64,000 nucleotides of DNA from Maricaulis sp017643475 (GTDB lineage: Bacteria > Pseudomonadota > Alphaproteobacteria > Caulobacterales > Maricaulaceae): the NCBI RefSeq assembly GCF_047123815.1, contig NZ_CP138920.1, positions 930,001 through 994,000 on the forward strand, in the 5' to 3' direction. Below, piece after piece: positions 32,526 to 40,351 of this stretch. The translations under genes and the position numbers were made by a program. Within the stretch, counting starts at the first letter, position 1; each line of letters begins with the position of its first letter. The notes under the pieces were generated by a model that was not told the DNA's origin, did no database searches, and saw only the letters and a list, made by a program, of their open reading frames with translations.

Positions 32526-32951
32526 ATGGAAAACTTCACTCCCTGGAGTGCACTGGCAGGCGGTGCGCTGATTGGCCTGGCGGCGGTGATCCTGATGGGC
32601 GCCAATGGCCGCATCGCGGGGATCAGCGGCATTGTCGGCGGGCTGCTGACACGCAGCCAGGGCGATACGGCCTGGCGGCTGTGGTTTGTCGGCGGCATGG
32701 TCATCGCCCCCCTACTGGTCACCCTGTCCACCGGCAATGCACCGCCCTTCCTGATGCAGGCCGACTGGTGGGCGGTCATCCTGGGCGGCCTGCTCGTCGG
32801 GGTCGGCACGCGGCTTGGCTCCGGCTGCACCTCCGGGCACGGCGTGTGCGGACTGTCGCGCCTGTCCCTGCGTTCCCTCGCAGCCGTGGCCATGTTCATG
32901 GGGGCGGGCATGGTGACCGTCACCGTGTTGCGGCTGGCGATGGGAGGCTGA
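32526..32951 (+). CDS. YeeE/YedE family membrane protein, first half
   Basis: A 141-residue protein with about four TM helices of the sulfur-transport YeeE/YedE family. The conserved G-S-G-C-T-S-G-H-G-V-C-G motif (98-109, Cys101 and Cys108) lies at the end of helix 3; in YeeE proteins such cysteines relay thiosulfate-type sulfur. The gene for the complementary half begins 2 bases after the stop, so the two small proteins likely pair, as in the pmpA/pmpB arrangement. No sulfide regulator (BigR) is next to it. Confidence 0.88.
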   Translation: MENFTPWSALAGGALIGLAAVILMGANGRIAGISGIVGGLLTRSQGDTAWRLWFVGGMVIAPLLVTLSTGNAPPFLMQADWWAVILGGLLVGVGTRLGSGCTSGHGVCGLSRLSLRSLAAVAMFMGAGMVTVTVLRLAMGG

Positions 32952-32952
32952 A

Positions 32953-33381
32953 ATGGAACGCAATATTGCAGCCGGCCTCGCCGGTCTCGTCTTTGGTCTC
33001 GGCCTGACGGTCTCGCAAATGGTCAACCCGGCCAAGGTGCTGGCCTTTCTCGACATTCTCGGAAACTGGGATCCCAGCCTGGTGTTCGTGATGGGCGGCG
33101 CCCTGCTGGTCACCGCCGGCGGCTATCGTCTGGCCTGGATGCGGCCCGCACCACTGTTCGAACAGAACTACCAGATCCCGTGTGACAACAGTATCGACCG
33201 CAAGCTGGCAGTCGGGGCGGTCATGTTCGGCATGGGATGGGGGCTTGTCGGACTGTGTCCGGGACCGGCCATCGCCGCCCTGACGCTCGGCGGCCCCAAG
33301 ATCTGGGTCTTCTTCCTCGCCATGCTGGGCGGGATGCTGATCCACCTGAAAACCCTGATCGGGAAATGGGTGGAGGCCTGA
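32953..33381 (+). CDS. YeeE/YedE family membrane protein, second half
   Basis: A 142-residue partner of the preceding gene with about four TM helices, starting G-L-A-G-L-V-F-G-L-G-L-T-V-S-Q-M-V-N-P-A-K-V (8-29) and carrying the conserved Cys102 in G-L-C-P-G-P-A. Together the two halves make one YeeE/YedE-type transporter for thiosulfate or a related sulfur compound (inferred from family). The stop codon lies inside the 12-bp stem of a hairpin (33370-33397) that separates it from the convergent gene. Confidence 0.88.
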   Translation: MERNIAAGLAGLVFGLGLTVSQMVNPAKVLAFLDILGNWDPSLVFVMGGALLVTAGGYRLAWMRPAPLFEQNYQIPCDNSIDRKLAVGAVMFGMGWGLVGLCPGPAIAALTLGGPKIWVFFLAMLGGMLIHLKTLIGKWVEA

Positions 33382-33397
33382 GCTTTCAGGCCTCCAC
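33370..33397. terminator. Perfect 12-bp hairpin at the end of the YeeE pair
   Basis: GTGGAGGCCTGA (33370-33381) pairs with TCAGGCCTCCAC (33386-33397) across a 4-base loop. The left arm includes the TGA stop of the upstream gene. There is no T-run, but the position between convergent genes suggests termination on both strands. Confidence 0.6.
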
Positions 33398-33403
33398 AAG
33401 CCT

Positions 33404-34657
33404 CTACTCCGAGCCCGCCATGGTCGCGGTCCGGGTACCCGGGATCGCCATATAGACATCATATCCGGCAATCATGTTGCGCTCGCCCTGGCTCAGGAAC
33501 CGCCACTCGCGCAAGCGCTCGCGCACGGGACGGAAGTCAATGAGGACGATTTCCTCAACCCCCTGCAGATGGCGCGAGAAGGTCTGATCATCTGCACCCG
33601 CCGTGGCGTTCTGACCACCGCCTGCGGACAGGAACCAGCTCACACAGGCCTGCGGAACGTGCTCCATGCCACCGGTGGACAGGCTTTCCCCGGCATTGCA
33701 ATCCATCCCGAGATTGAACGAGGTGACACCATGCACGGTCGCCCAGTCCTCGATGAAGGTGCCCAGCGAGATGCGCGCGTGACTGTCGATACTGGGACCA
33801 GAATGCAAACCACCCCACTTGAACGTCATGCGCGGCCCTGGCTCGCCCGGCGCCGCCAACTCCTGGTTCATCCAGTACCAGTTCGTCTTGACGTAGTTCT
33901 CTCGCTCGACATTTGACCAGCTTGTCGGTCCGCCGACCAGGAAGGGGCGATAGATCGCATTGGTGATGCGCAGCGCCTCGGCCGTATCTGCCAGTCCTGA
34001 ATCTGCGTGACCGGCAAAAGCCGCCTCGAGTGCCTCGTAGAGCGCGGGATCGGCGGCGCCCACGAAATACTGTTCGCCCTCGGCCACCGTTCGCAGCGCA
34101 TTGACCGCGTCAAGCTGGGCATCTGTCTGCACCCCGGCCTCAAGGCGTCTCAGATGGTATTCCCCGGATAAGATGAATTCCTGGTCCAGACCGGCAATCT
34201 GCAATCCGGCCCGATAGGCATCTGCAACGAATTCCTGCTCTTCCTCCATGCTGAGAAGGGCCATCGCGTCACGGAAGACAGGATCCTGCAGCGCGCCCGC
34301 CAGGGCATCCGCCCCGTTTGCCTCAAGAAAACTGTTGAGCTCCGCACCCATGATCGGGCCCATTTCCAGCACGGCGTGACTATAACCGTCCGCGGCGGCG
34401 AGCTCGAACAGATGTGCGGCTATCTCCGGCACGTCGGCGGTCGCATGGCGCTCACCGATCATGAAGTAATGCGCCACCTCGATTTCCGAGGCGAGCCATT
34501 CGGCCCCCGCCCCGGTGAGTTGTTCGCCATCCCAGGCGATACGGTGGGTATTGGCCTCGATCAGGGCATGAAATTCGGCTTCGCGGTCCTGTGCAGCCAC
34601 ACTTGCCGTCAATCCTGTCGCAGCCGCAATGGCGATGATTGATGTCAGGGTTCTCAC
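33404..34657 (-). CDS. Exported TIKI/erythromycin-esterase-like superfamily protein
   Basis: A 417-residue exported protein with a signal peptide (hydrophobic residues 4-20, A-A-Q cleavage near 23). The superfamily signature M-I-G-E-R-H (66-71) and A-V-L-E-M-G-P (95-101) gives the G-E-x-H ... E set of putative catalytic residues seen in TIKI/TraB/ChaN/erythromycin esterase-like proteins. The real substrate is unknown. GTG at 34657 is chosen as the start because GGAG lies six bases upstream; a more distal start at 34717 lacks one and would bury the signal peptide. Confidence 0.7.
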   Translation of the reverse strand: MRTLTSIIAIAAATGLTASVAAQDREAEFHALIEANTHRIAWDGEQLTGAGAEWLASEIEVAHYFMIGERHATADVPEIAAHLFELAAADGYSHAVLEMGPIMGAELNSFLEANGADALAGALQDPVFRDAMALLSMEEEQEFVADAYRAGLQIAGLDQEFILSGEYHLRRLEAGVQTDAQLDAVNALRTVAEGEQYFVGAADPALYEALEAAFAGHADSGLADTAEALRITNAIYRPFLVGGPTSWSNVERENYVKTNWYWMNQELAAPGEPGPRMTFKWGGLHSGPSIDSHARISLGTFIEDWATVHGVTSFNLGMDCNAGESLSTGGMEHVPQACVSWFLSAGGGQNATAGADDQTFSRHLQGVEEIVLIDFRPVRERLREWRFLSQGERNMIAGYDVYMAIPGTRTATMAGSE

Positions 34658-34884
34658 GATTTTCTCCAGCTCCACCCAAGCAATAACGAGCTTGGGAGAG
34701 TCAGAAATATCCGTCACCGGGGAATGACTTAGCGCCTGCCCCGAGGGACGCGAACGTTTAGCGTCAAATTTTCCTTATTAATTTCATTAATTTACCGGGA
34801 GGGGTTTAGCGGCTGGGCAAGACATGTCGGCTTTCATTGTCGACACGGGGCGAATTCACGCTCCGGCTTGCAGAGGGAAACAAC
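34658..34884. promoter_or_regulatory. AT-rich divergent promoter region before parA-like gene
   Basis: This 227-base gap contains an unusually AT-rich run (about 34760-34795: AATTTTCCTTATTAATTTC, then ATTAATTT). It must carry promoters for the TIKI-like gene on the left and the ParA-like gene on the right. The repeated ATTAATTT is the only internal structure seen. Confidence 0.4.
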
Positions 34885-35853
34885 ATGAACCCAAAGGCAC
34901 TCCTCCCCCAGGCCCAGGTGGTTGTGTTTGCATCCCAGAAAGGCGGGTCCGGCAAGACGACTGTTTCTGCCCACGTCGCAGTCGAAGCCGAATTGTCCGG
35001 CGCCGGACCCGTCGCAATCATCGATACAGACCCCCAGGGCTCGATGGCCAAGTGGTGGAATGCGCGAGAGGCGCATGAACCGGCCTTTGCCCATGTCTCG
35101 GTGCCGGACCTGTCGCGCGACATCCAGGCGCTGTCGGATGCCGGCTACAGGCTGATCATCATCGACACACCGCCGGCCGTGACCTCCATGATTTCCGAAG
35201 TTGTGACCCATGCTGACCTGGTCATCCTGCCCACGCGCCCAAGCCCGCATGACCTGCGCGCGGTTGGTCCGACCGTGGACATTGTCCAGCACCAGAACAA
35301 ACCACTGATCTTTGTCGTCAATTCGGCCACGGCCCGGGCGCGGATCACCGGCGAGACTGCCATAGCGCTTTCCCAGCACGGAACCGTAGCGCCCGTCACG
35401 CTTCATCATCGTGTTGATTTCGCAGCCTCCATGATTGATGGGCGCACCGTGGGTGAAGCCAACCCGTCCGGTCGCTCGGCCAGCGAAGTTGCCCAGCTGT
35501 GGGCCTATCTGGACGAACGCCTGACCCGCATGCGGGGCGATCCAAGCGAGTTGATCGATCACCCGAGCAAGACTTTCGAGGACAGCATTCTTTCCCCTGT
35601 GCCCAAGGCGTTGTCCAACCTGCAACGTGCCGGGCAGGAAGCTGCAGAGGCGGCGCTGACGCAGAGTGCCGAGCCCCCGAGCGCAAGCGAAGACACCGCG
35701 CCGCCTCCAACCAGTCACCGTTTCGGCGATGTCAGCGGGGATTGGGATGGTGATGAACGCCGGACCGAGGACCGTGGCCCACCGCCGGGCCGGCCCGAAC
35801 GCCGCCTGGTTGCCCGCCAACCCTTTGGTCGCCGTCTGAACGCATCGGGATAG
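34885..35853 (+). CDS. Orphan ParA/MinD-type ATPase with C-terminal extension
   Basis: A 322-residue ATPase. The deviant Walker A K-G-G-S-G-K-T lies at 19-25, I-I-D-T-D-P-Q-G-S-M-A-K-W-W at about 47-60 and I-I-D-T-P-P-A near 96-102. The ATPase core ends near 205; beyond it is a charged Pro/Glu-rich tail of about 110 residues (R-R-T-E-D-R-G-P-P-P-G-R-P) not usual for ParA. The next gene, 5 bases on, encodes a small RHH protein. There is no parB/parS, so this is an orphan positioning or regulatory pair and not the chromosome partition locus. The ATG at 34885 follows GAGGGAAAC. Confidence 0.85.
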   Translation: MNPKALLPQAQVVVFASQKGGSGKTTVSAHVAVEAELSGAGPVAIIDTDPQGSMAKWWNAREAHEPAFAHVSVPDLSRDIQALSDAGYRLIIIDTPPAVTSMISEVVTHADLVILPTRPSPHDLRAVGPTVDIVQHQNKPLIFVVNSATARARITGETAIALSQHGTVAPVTLHHRVDFAASMIDGRTVGEANPSGRSASEVAQLWAYLDERLTRMRGDPSELIDHPSKTFEDSILSPVPKALSNLQRAGQEAAEAALTQSAEPPSASEDTAPPPTSHRFGDVSGDWDGDERRTEDRGPPPGRPERRLVARQPFGRRLNASG

Positions 35854-35858
35854 GATAC

Positions 35859-36245
35859 ATGCCGAAATACGCCAGCCTGCATGCGGGATTGCTTGCCCGC
35901 AAAGGAGAAGCCCAACCTGCCCCGGTCACCCAGATCGGCGCCGTCCTCCCCGAACATGCCGAAGTGCCCAGGCCGCCGCAGTGCGAGCCTGCCTCCACCG
36001 TTCAGTCGCCTCCCCCGCCAGAACGGCAGGCGGCCCCGCAGGTGAGCGAACTGAAATCCCATCCGCGACAGGCGCGCCACAAGACGACGGTTCGCCTGAC
36101 CGATGAACAGCGACGCCGGGTCCGCCTGGCCTCGGTGCAGCTGGAACGATCGCAGCAAAGTCTTGTCAGCGAGGCCATCGACGATTTCCTCGACCAGCTG
36201 TGTGCCCGTGAGCTGCCCAATTGCGCCTGCCTGCGACGGCGGTGA
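35859..36245 (+). CDS. Ribbon-helix-helix protein paired with ParA-like ATPase
   Basis: A 128-residue protein with a Pro/Gln-rich disordered first half and a ribbon-helix-helix-like domain near 74-117 (K-T-T-V-R-L-T-D-E-Q-R-R-R-V-R-L-A then S-L-V-S-E-A-I-D-D-F-L). It ends in a Cys-containing tail (N-C-A-C-L). It begins 5 bases after the ParA-like gene and is surely co-transcribed. It may be the DNA-binding or regulatory partner of that ATPase, like ParG-type partners, though its order and size differ. Confidence 0.75.
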   Translation: MPKYASLHAGLLARKGEAQPAPVTQIGAVLPEHAEVPRPPQCEPASTVQSPPPPERQAAPQVSELKSHPRQARHKTTVRLTDEQRRRVRLASVQLERSQQSLVSEAIDDFLDQLCARELPNCACLRRR

Positions 36246-36351
36246 CCGGGAACACTCAACCGGACATTCCCCCTCGGCCTTTATACTGCCCTTGTGTTAG
36301 TTCAACCTCGAATGCCTCGCGGGGTGCGAGGTTTATTGGGAGACATCAAGA

Positions 36352-37212
36352 ATGAAAAAACTTGTGCTCGGGCTGGCGGCTTCGCTTGCCCTGTCGAGTG
36401 CCGCGCTTGCGGATCCGGCCATGTGGCGCGTCAGCGATGCGGACAGCGAGATCTACCTGTTCGGCTCGGTCCATGTGCTCAAACCGACCACCCAGTGGCG
36501 TACCGACGCGCTGGACAGCGCGCTCTCCAGTGCCGACGAGATTTATTTCGAACTTCCGATGACCACCGAGGCCCAGGCCGCCAGTCAGGCGCTGATCCCG
36601 CAATATGGCCTCAACCAGCCGGGTCAGCCGCTGCGTGGCATGCTGAGCACCGAGGAAAACGAGCAACTCGCCCGCATCGCCACTCAATACGGCCTGCCGC
36701 CGGCGCAGCTGGATCCGCTCCAGCCCTGGCTGGTCAGCATCTCGCTGTCGATGATGGCGCTACAGGGCCAGGGATATGACCCGATGTCCGGTGTTGAGCC
36801 GACGCTGGCCGGCGAGACCGATGACAGCCGCGAGCGCTATTTCGAGACCTATGCCGATCAGTTTGGCTTCTTTGCAGGTCTGTCCCAGGACATCCAGGTC
36901 GACTTCCTGCGCGTCACGATGGAACAGATGGAAGAAAACCCCACCGCCCTGGACGAGCTGGTTGATGCCTGGGAAGCCGGTGATGTCAGTGCCCTGGACC
37001 AGATCTTCCATGACGGCATGCGCGAGACGGACCAGGAGGTCTATGACGTCCTCATCCTCAACCGCAATGTGAACTGGGCAGACCAGATCGAGACCCTGAT
37101 GGCCGGCTCCGGCAGTGCGGTCATCGTCGTGGGCGCCGGTCACCTGGTCGGTGAGAATGGCGTGCCGAACATGCTGACCCAGCGCGGCTATTCGGTCGAA
37201 CGCGTCCAGTAG
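36352..37212 (+). CDS. TraB/GumN family exported protein
   Basis: A 286-residue protein with a signal peptide (1-20, A-L-A cleavage). The TraB/GumN signature is L-F-G-S-V-H-V-L-K-P (36-45), I-Y-F-E-L-P (64-69) and the C-terminal V-V-G-A-G-H-L-V-G-E-N-G-V. It belongs to the same TIKI-type superfamily as the protein at 33404-34657, with a possible metal-dependent protease or esterase chemistry that remains unproven in bacteria. A terminator follows. Confidence 0.88.
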   Translation: MKKLVLGLAASLALSSAALADPAMWRVSDADSEIYLFGSVHVLKPTTQWRTDALDSALSSADEIYFELPMTTEAQAASQALIPQYGLNQPGQPLRGMLSTEENEQLARIATQYGLPPAQLDPLQPWLVSISLSMMALQGQGYDPMSGVEPTLAGETDDSRERYFETYADQFGFFAGLSQDIQVDFLRVTMEQMEENPTALDELVDAWEAGDVSALDQIFHDGMRETDQEVYDVLILNRNVNWADQIETLMAGSGSAVIVVGAGHLVGENGVPNMLTQRGYSVERVQ

Positions 37213-37230
37213 TACACAGCTGAATGAAAA

Positions 37231-37264
37231 AGAGCCCGGGTGCTAAAGCGTCCGGGCTTTTTTG
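37231..37264. terminator. Bidirectional terminator
   Basis: AGCCCGG (37233-37239) pairs with CCGGGCT (37252-37258), flanked by AAAAAGAG on the left and TTTTTT on the right. It serves both the GumN-like gene and the convergent Lon-N gene. Confidence 0.85.
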
Positions 37265-37281
37265 TGTCTGAAATCCCGGGA

Positions 37282-37962
37282 TCAGTGCAGGGGACCGGAT
37301 GCCGAAGCCGCAAGCCTCGCCGCGATAATGTCCTCGATCAGTTCCAGACGGGACTCGATTGTCTGGGCCGTCAACAGGACCTGGCGTTCCCCGCCAGAGA
37401 ACGGCCCTTTCATTGTCAGCTGATTGACCAGGGTCGAGATGGGCGCAGCCTCCAGGCTGGTCCGATCGATGGACAGGCCCTCGGTCTGTAACCAGGTCAG
37501 CAGAAGGTGCAGGAAGGCCTCCCGATCGACATGCGGTTCATGATGATCACGCAAATCTTCCTTGAAACCGGCATAGTCTGCGCTGGCCACGCGATAAGGC
37601 TTGATCGCGCCCAGCTCTGCACCGAGCGCGAACCGGGTCAGACCGTGCAGTGCAATCAGGTAACGCCCGTCGGCCGTCTCCTCGAAGGCGGTAATCTCGC
37701 CGACACAGCCAATCGGCGCCAGGCCCGGACGTTCGAAACTCCCGCCGGGACGTGTCTGGATAATGCCCAGGAAACCTCCCGAACGGCGCACATCATCAAT
37801 CATGTTGAGATAGCGCGGCTCAAACACGTTCAGATGCAGCGTTTCTCCCGGAAGGAGAACAACCCCGGCCAGAGGGAAGAGCGGCAGATCCGCTGGTATT
37901 AGGCGCGTTTCAGTCACGGCGGAACCATAGGGATCTGATTTCGACCCGCCAAGCACACCCAT
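37282..37962 (-). CDS. Lon N-terminal (LAN/PUA-like) domain protein
   Basis: A protein of about 226 residues consisting of a Lon substrate-binding domain without ATPase or protease. P-L-F-P-L-A-G-V-V-L-L-P-G-E-T-L-H-L-N-V-F-E-P-R-Y is the family signature, followed by G-C-V-G-E-I. Such stand-alone proteins are widespread in alphaproteobacteria; function is unknown. The start is uncertain: ATG 37962 lies only 12 bases after a perfect TATAAT (37980-37975), so GTG 37917, just before T-E-T-R-L-I-P, may be the real one. Confidence 0.85.
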   Translation of the reverse strand: MGVLGGSKSDPYGSAVTETRLIPADLPLFPLAGVVLLPGETLHLNVFEPRYLNMIDDVRRSGGFLGIIQTRPGGSFERPGLAPIGCVGEITAFEETADGRYLIALHGLTRFALGAELGAIKPYRVASADYAGFKEDLRDHHEPHVDREAFLHLLLTWLQTEGLSIDRTSLEAAPISTLVNQLTMKGPFSGGERQVLLTAQTIESRLELIEDIIAARLAASASGPLH

Positions 37963-37974
37963 CAAATTCAATGT

Positions 37975-37980
37975 ATTATA
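37975..37980 (-). promoter_or_regulatory. Perfect -10 hexamer (TATAAT) for the Lon-N gene
   Basis: On the minus strand, TATAAT sits just upstream of the Lon-N gene in a locally AT-rich stretch. No convincing -35 is seen. Confidence 0.4.
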
Positions 37981-38224
37981 AAGTATGTTGCCCGGAATGG
38001 TTGCATTCGCAGATCCGCATCACGCGGCATGCGTGTCTTGGCGGATATCGGCGCAGGCCGGCGTTACGAAATCGCAGTGCCACTCAGCCACAACAGGCGA
38101 ATCACCCGTGCAACACCCGGACATCGCGCGACTGGTAGCCAGCGTTCGGACCCCCGTCGACAATGCTGACCTCGGCCCGAGCCAACCATCGATCATAGTC
38201 CAGCCGGAAGGGTGTGTAGGAGGT

Positions 38225-38578
38225 CTAAGCCACGACAGTGACACCGTTGCGACTGACTGTGGCACGCGTGATCGCACCGACAGCCTCGCCGGCAAAAACA
38301 CCCCTTCGTTTCATTTCCTGGAAATTCAGGTCGGCGTCCCGGCCGAGCTTGCCATCAACAGCTTGATCGAGGTCGACCAGACCCAGCAGGGGATAGGTCA
38401 TCGTCGCCGCTGAACTCATGGCTCGCAACACAAGCGTGTCGTTGACCAGCTCCAGCAATCCGCACGGAAAGGGACTGTTGCGGACACTAAACGTCAGCGC
38501 GCGGTTGATCTGGAAGCTGGGTGCGCGGTGCGAGCGCTCCCGGATCTCATCCTGGACATGCCTGGGCGGTTCCGCCAC
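38225..38578 (-). CDS. Hypothetical protein, 117 residues
   Basis: A small soluble protein with a GTG start at 38578 and no recognised domain. It has a basic N-terminus (R-E-R-S-H-R-A-P-S-F), a hydrophobic strand-like middle and a V-G-A-I-T-R-A-T-V-S-R-N-G-V-T-V end, suggesting a small beta-barrel. A competing frame on the other strand (37985-38413) is less gene-like. The 250-base gap downstream to the Lon-N gene holds nothing I can name. Moderate doubt that it is real. Confidence 0.45.
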   Translation of the reverse strand: MAEPPRHVQDEIRERSHRAPSFQINRALTFSVRNSPFPCGLLELVNDTLVLRAMSSAATMTYPLLGLVDLDQAVDGKLGRDADLNFQEMKRRGVFAGEAVGAITRATVSRNGVTVVA

Positions 38579-38699
38579 CCCGCGTTCCCAGTGTCACAAG
38601 ATCATCACATTGGGTCGCAGGACGCGGTTAAAAACACGCTAAATATTCCAATTATTATATTATTTTCAACTATTTAGAAATGGCATACTATTAGCACCA

Positions 38700-39215
38700 C
38701 TAGTTTTGCCGCAATCCCATAATGTCCGCCTTGCCCAGTTCGATACCCACGCTGCGCAAGATCGCATAGGCGGTCGAGGCGTAGAAAAGCGCATTGGTCA
38801 GGATGAAGTTCTGAAGATAGGCCTGACGCGACAGGGTCATTGTCCGATCCTTGCCGGCGGGAAAGGTGATGTCCGCGGACGGATCAGCCGAGATGGCACC
38901 CTCATCCAGCGCCCACACGGCGGCGCGCGCCTTGTCGATGCGCGCCCGCAAATCGGACAGGCTCGTCTCCTCATCCGGCAGGGATACCGGGTCCACACCG
39001 GCCAGGCGCGACAGGCCGCGGACGGTGAAATCACTGACCAGCTGCACCTGACGGATCAAGGGCAGCATGTCCGGCGACAATCGCCAATTGACCAGCACAG
39101 CCTCATCCACACCCGCCGTCTCGGCATATGTTGTGGCCTTTTCAAGGATGATATCCAGCGCCCGGTAAACCTGGTCGAGCTGGGTGCGGGCGATGGCTGA
39201 AAGCGTGATGGACAT
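38700..39215 (-). CDS. DUF1993 family (DinB-like four-helix) protein
   Basis: A 171-residue protein. The N-terminal M-S-I-T-L-S-A-I-A-R-T-Q-L, L-S-P-D-M-L-P-L-I-R-Q-V-Q-L-V-S-D and C-terminal F-I-L-T-N-A-L-F-Y-A-S-T-A-Y-A-I-L-R match DUF1993, which is related to DinB metal-binding bundles. Some members act as thiol-dependent enzymes, but this one is unassigned. The ATG at 39215 follows GGAGGAG. The AT-rich stretch 38636-38700 lies just downstream. Confidence 0.88.
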   Translation of the reverse strand: MSITLSAIARTQLDQVYRALDIILEKATTYAETAGVDEAVLVNWRLSPDMLPLIRQVQLVSDFTVRGLSRLAGVDPVSLPDEETSLSDLRARIDKARAAVWALDEGAISADPSADITFPAGKDRTMTLSRQAYLQNFILTNALFYASTAYAILRSVGIELGKADIMGLRQN

Positions 39216-39303
39216 TCGGGTCTCCTCCGGGAATGTCACCCACAAGTGGTCACGCCGCGCTCGAAGCGCAACTCATCTCACTGCATCAAGGATCTGAAAA
39301 CTG

Positions 39304-40200
39304 TCAGCGTGCGCCGGCGACCGCGGCCTGTTTGGCGGCAGCGGCCGCATCCGGGAGGACCATGGTGGCTTCAACGGTATTGCCGATGCCGACATAGTTC
39401 ACATTGGCGAACCCGAGCGCCTTGGACAGTTTGATCAGCTTGCCACGGATACCGCCGCGGGTCGGATTGGCCATTTCCGCGGTATCCGCGTCAATGCCCT
39501 CGCCATCATCCTGGATCAGCAGGGACATCAGGCGGCGGCCGCGCTGATAGCGGATCTTCACCATGCGGCCCTCGTAAAGACGTTCACTCATGCGCTTGGC
39601 CAGTTTCTGGTACCACTTGCCCTCGGCCAGCCCCTGGGCCTTTTCCTCGGCGGTGAATTCCAGGTTCCCGTGCTCGATCGCGGCCGCAAAAATACAATAC
39701 AGGCCAACCGCCGTCTGGCAGGGTTTCGGTGTTACGCTGGAGAGAAACACAGCCAGTTCCTGGGCTTCAGCCAGGGTCTGGATCTGGAACTCCGCATCAC
39801 CGATCACACGCGCAGCGCCTGTGGTCTCGATCTTGGCCCGCGCCATGGCGAGCTGCTGGTCGCGGAACGCGCTGAGCCCGGCAATGGCATTGGACAGCGA
39901 GCCGGCATCAATATCAGCGGGCAGATAGATATCCGCACGGGCCGTCTGCTTGCCACCGGCAGTGACCAGGATCGATCGCTGGCCGGGCGCCGCATTGGAC
40001 TTGGCCTGGGCAATATAGGCGGAGTGGGCGTCATCGGCGACGATGATTGCAACCGGACCATCCTGGTCCATGGTCGGACCCATATACACCGTCATGTCCA
40101 GGCCCTTGGCGAGGGCGCGGGACAGGATGCGCGTACGATTACTGTCAGCCGTGCAAAGCCAGAGACGTTCTGGAACCTTACCGATCGGGGCGACTGCCAT
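39304..40200 (-). CDS. Protein with receiver-like N-terminus and HATPase-like C-terminus
   Basis: A 298-residue protein. Residues 10-110 look like a degenerate receiver fold (I-I-V-A-D-D-A-H-S, S-I-L-V-T-A-G, A-D-I-Y-L-P-A-D) without a clear phosphoacceptor. Residues 160-290 resemble a GHKL ATPase: A-A-A-I-E-H-G-N-L (the N-box-like helix) and I-Q-D-D-G-E-G-I-D (G1-like). The pattern is like RsbW/anti-sigma or BaeS-type HATPase_c_2 domains fused to receivers. It may be a regulator kinase, but catalytic power is unproven. The ATG at 40200 is used. Confidence 0.65.
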   Translation of the reverse strand: MAVAPIGKVPERLWLCTADSNRTRILSRALAKGLDMTVYMGPTMDQDGPVAIIVADDAHSAYIAQAKSNAAPGQRSILVTAGGKQTARADIYLPADIDAGSLSNAIAGLSAFRDQQLAMARAKIETTGAARVIGDAEFQIQTLAEAQELAVFLSSVTPKPCQTAVGLYCIFAAAIEHGNLEFTAEEKAQGLAEGKWYQKLAKRMSERLYEGRMVKIRYQRGRRLMSLLIQDDGEGIDADTAEMANPTRGGIRGKLIKLSKALGFANVNYVGIGNTVEATMVLPDAAAAAKQAAVAGAR

Positions 40201-40351
40201 GTTATCTCCACAGGCGAGCTATCGGAACGTCCGATACCAGTACGCGAATATCCACGGAACACATTAACAATAACTATCCTGTCGTCATGCTGTCAGGGGG
40301 GCTGTCGTATTCAAGCTGCGTTTCCCGGGCGACCTTCTGGAGTTTGACAGC

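Noticed and set aside
37985..38413. 142-codon plus-strand frame between the Lon-N and DUF1993 genes
   Set aside because: It overlaps a somewhat better minus-strand frame, lacks a good RBS and has no recognisable features.
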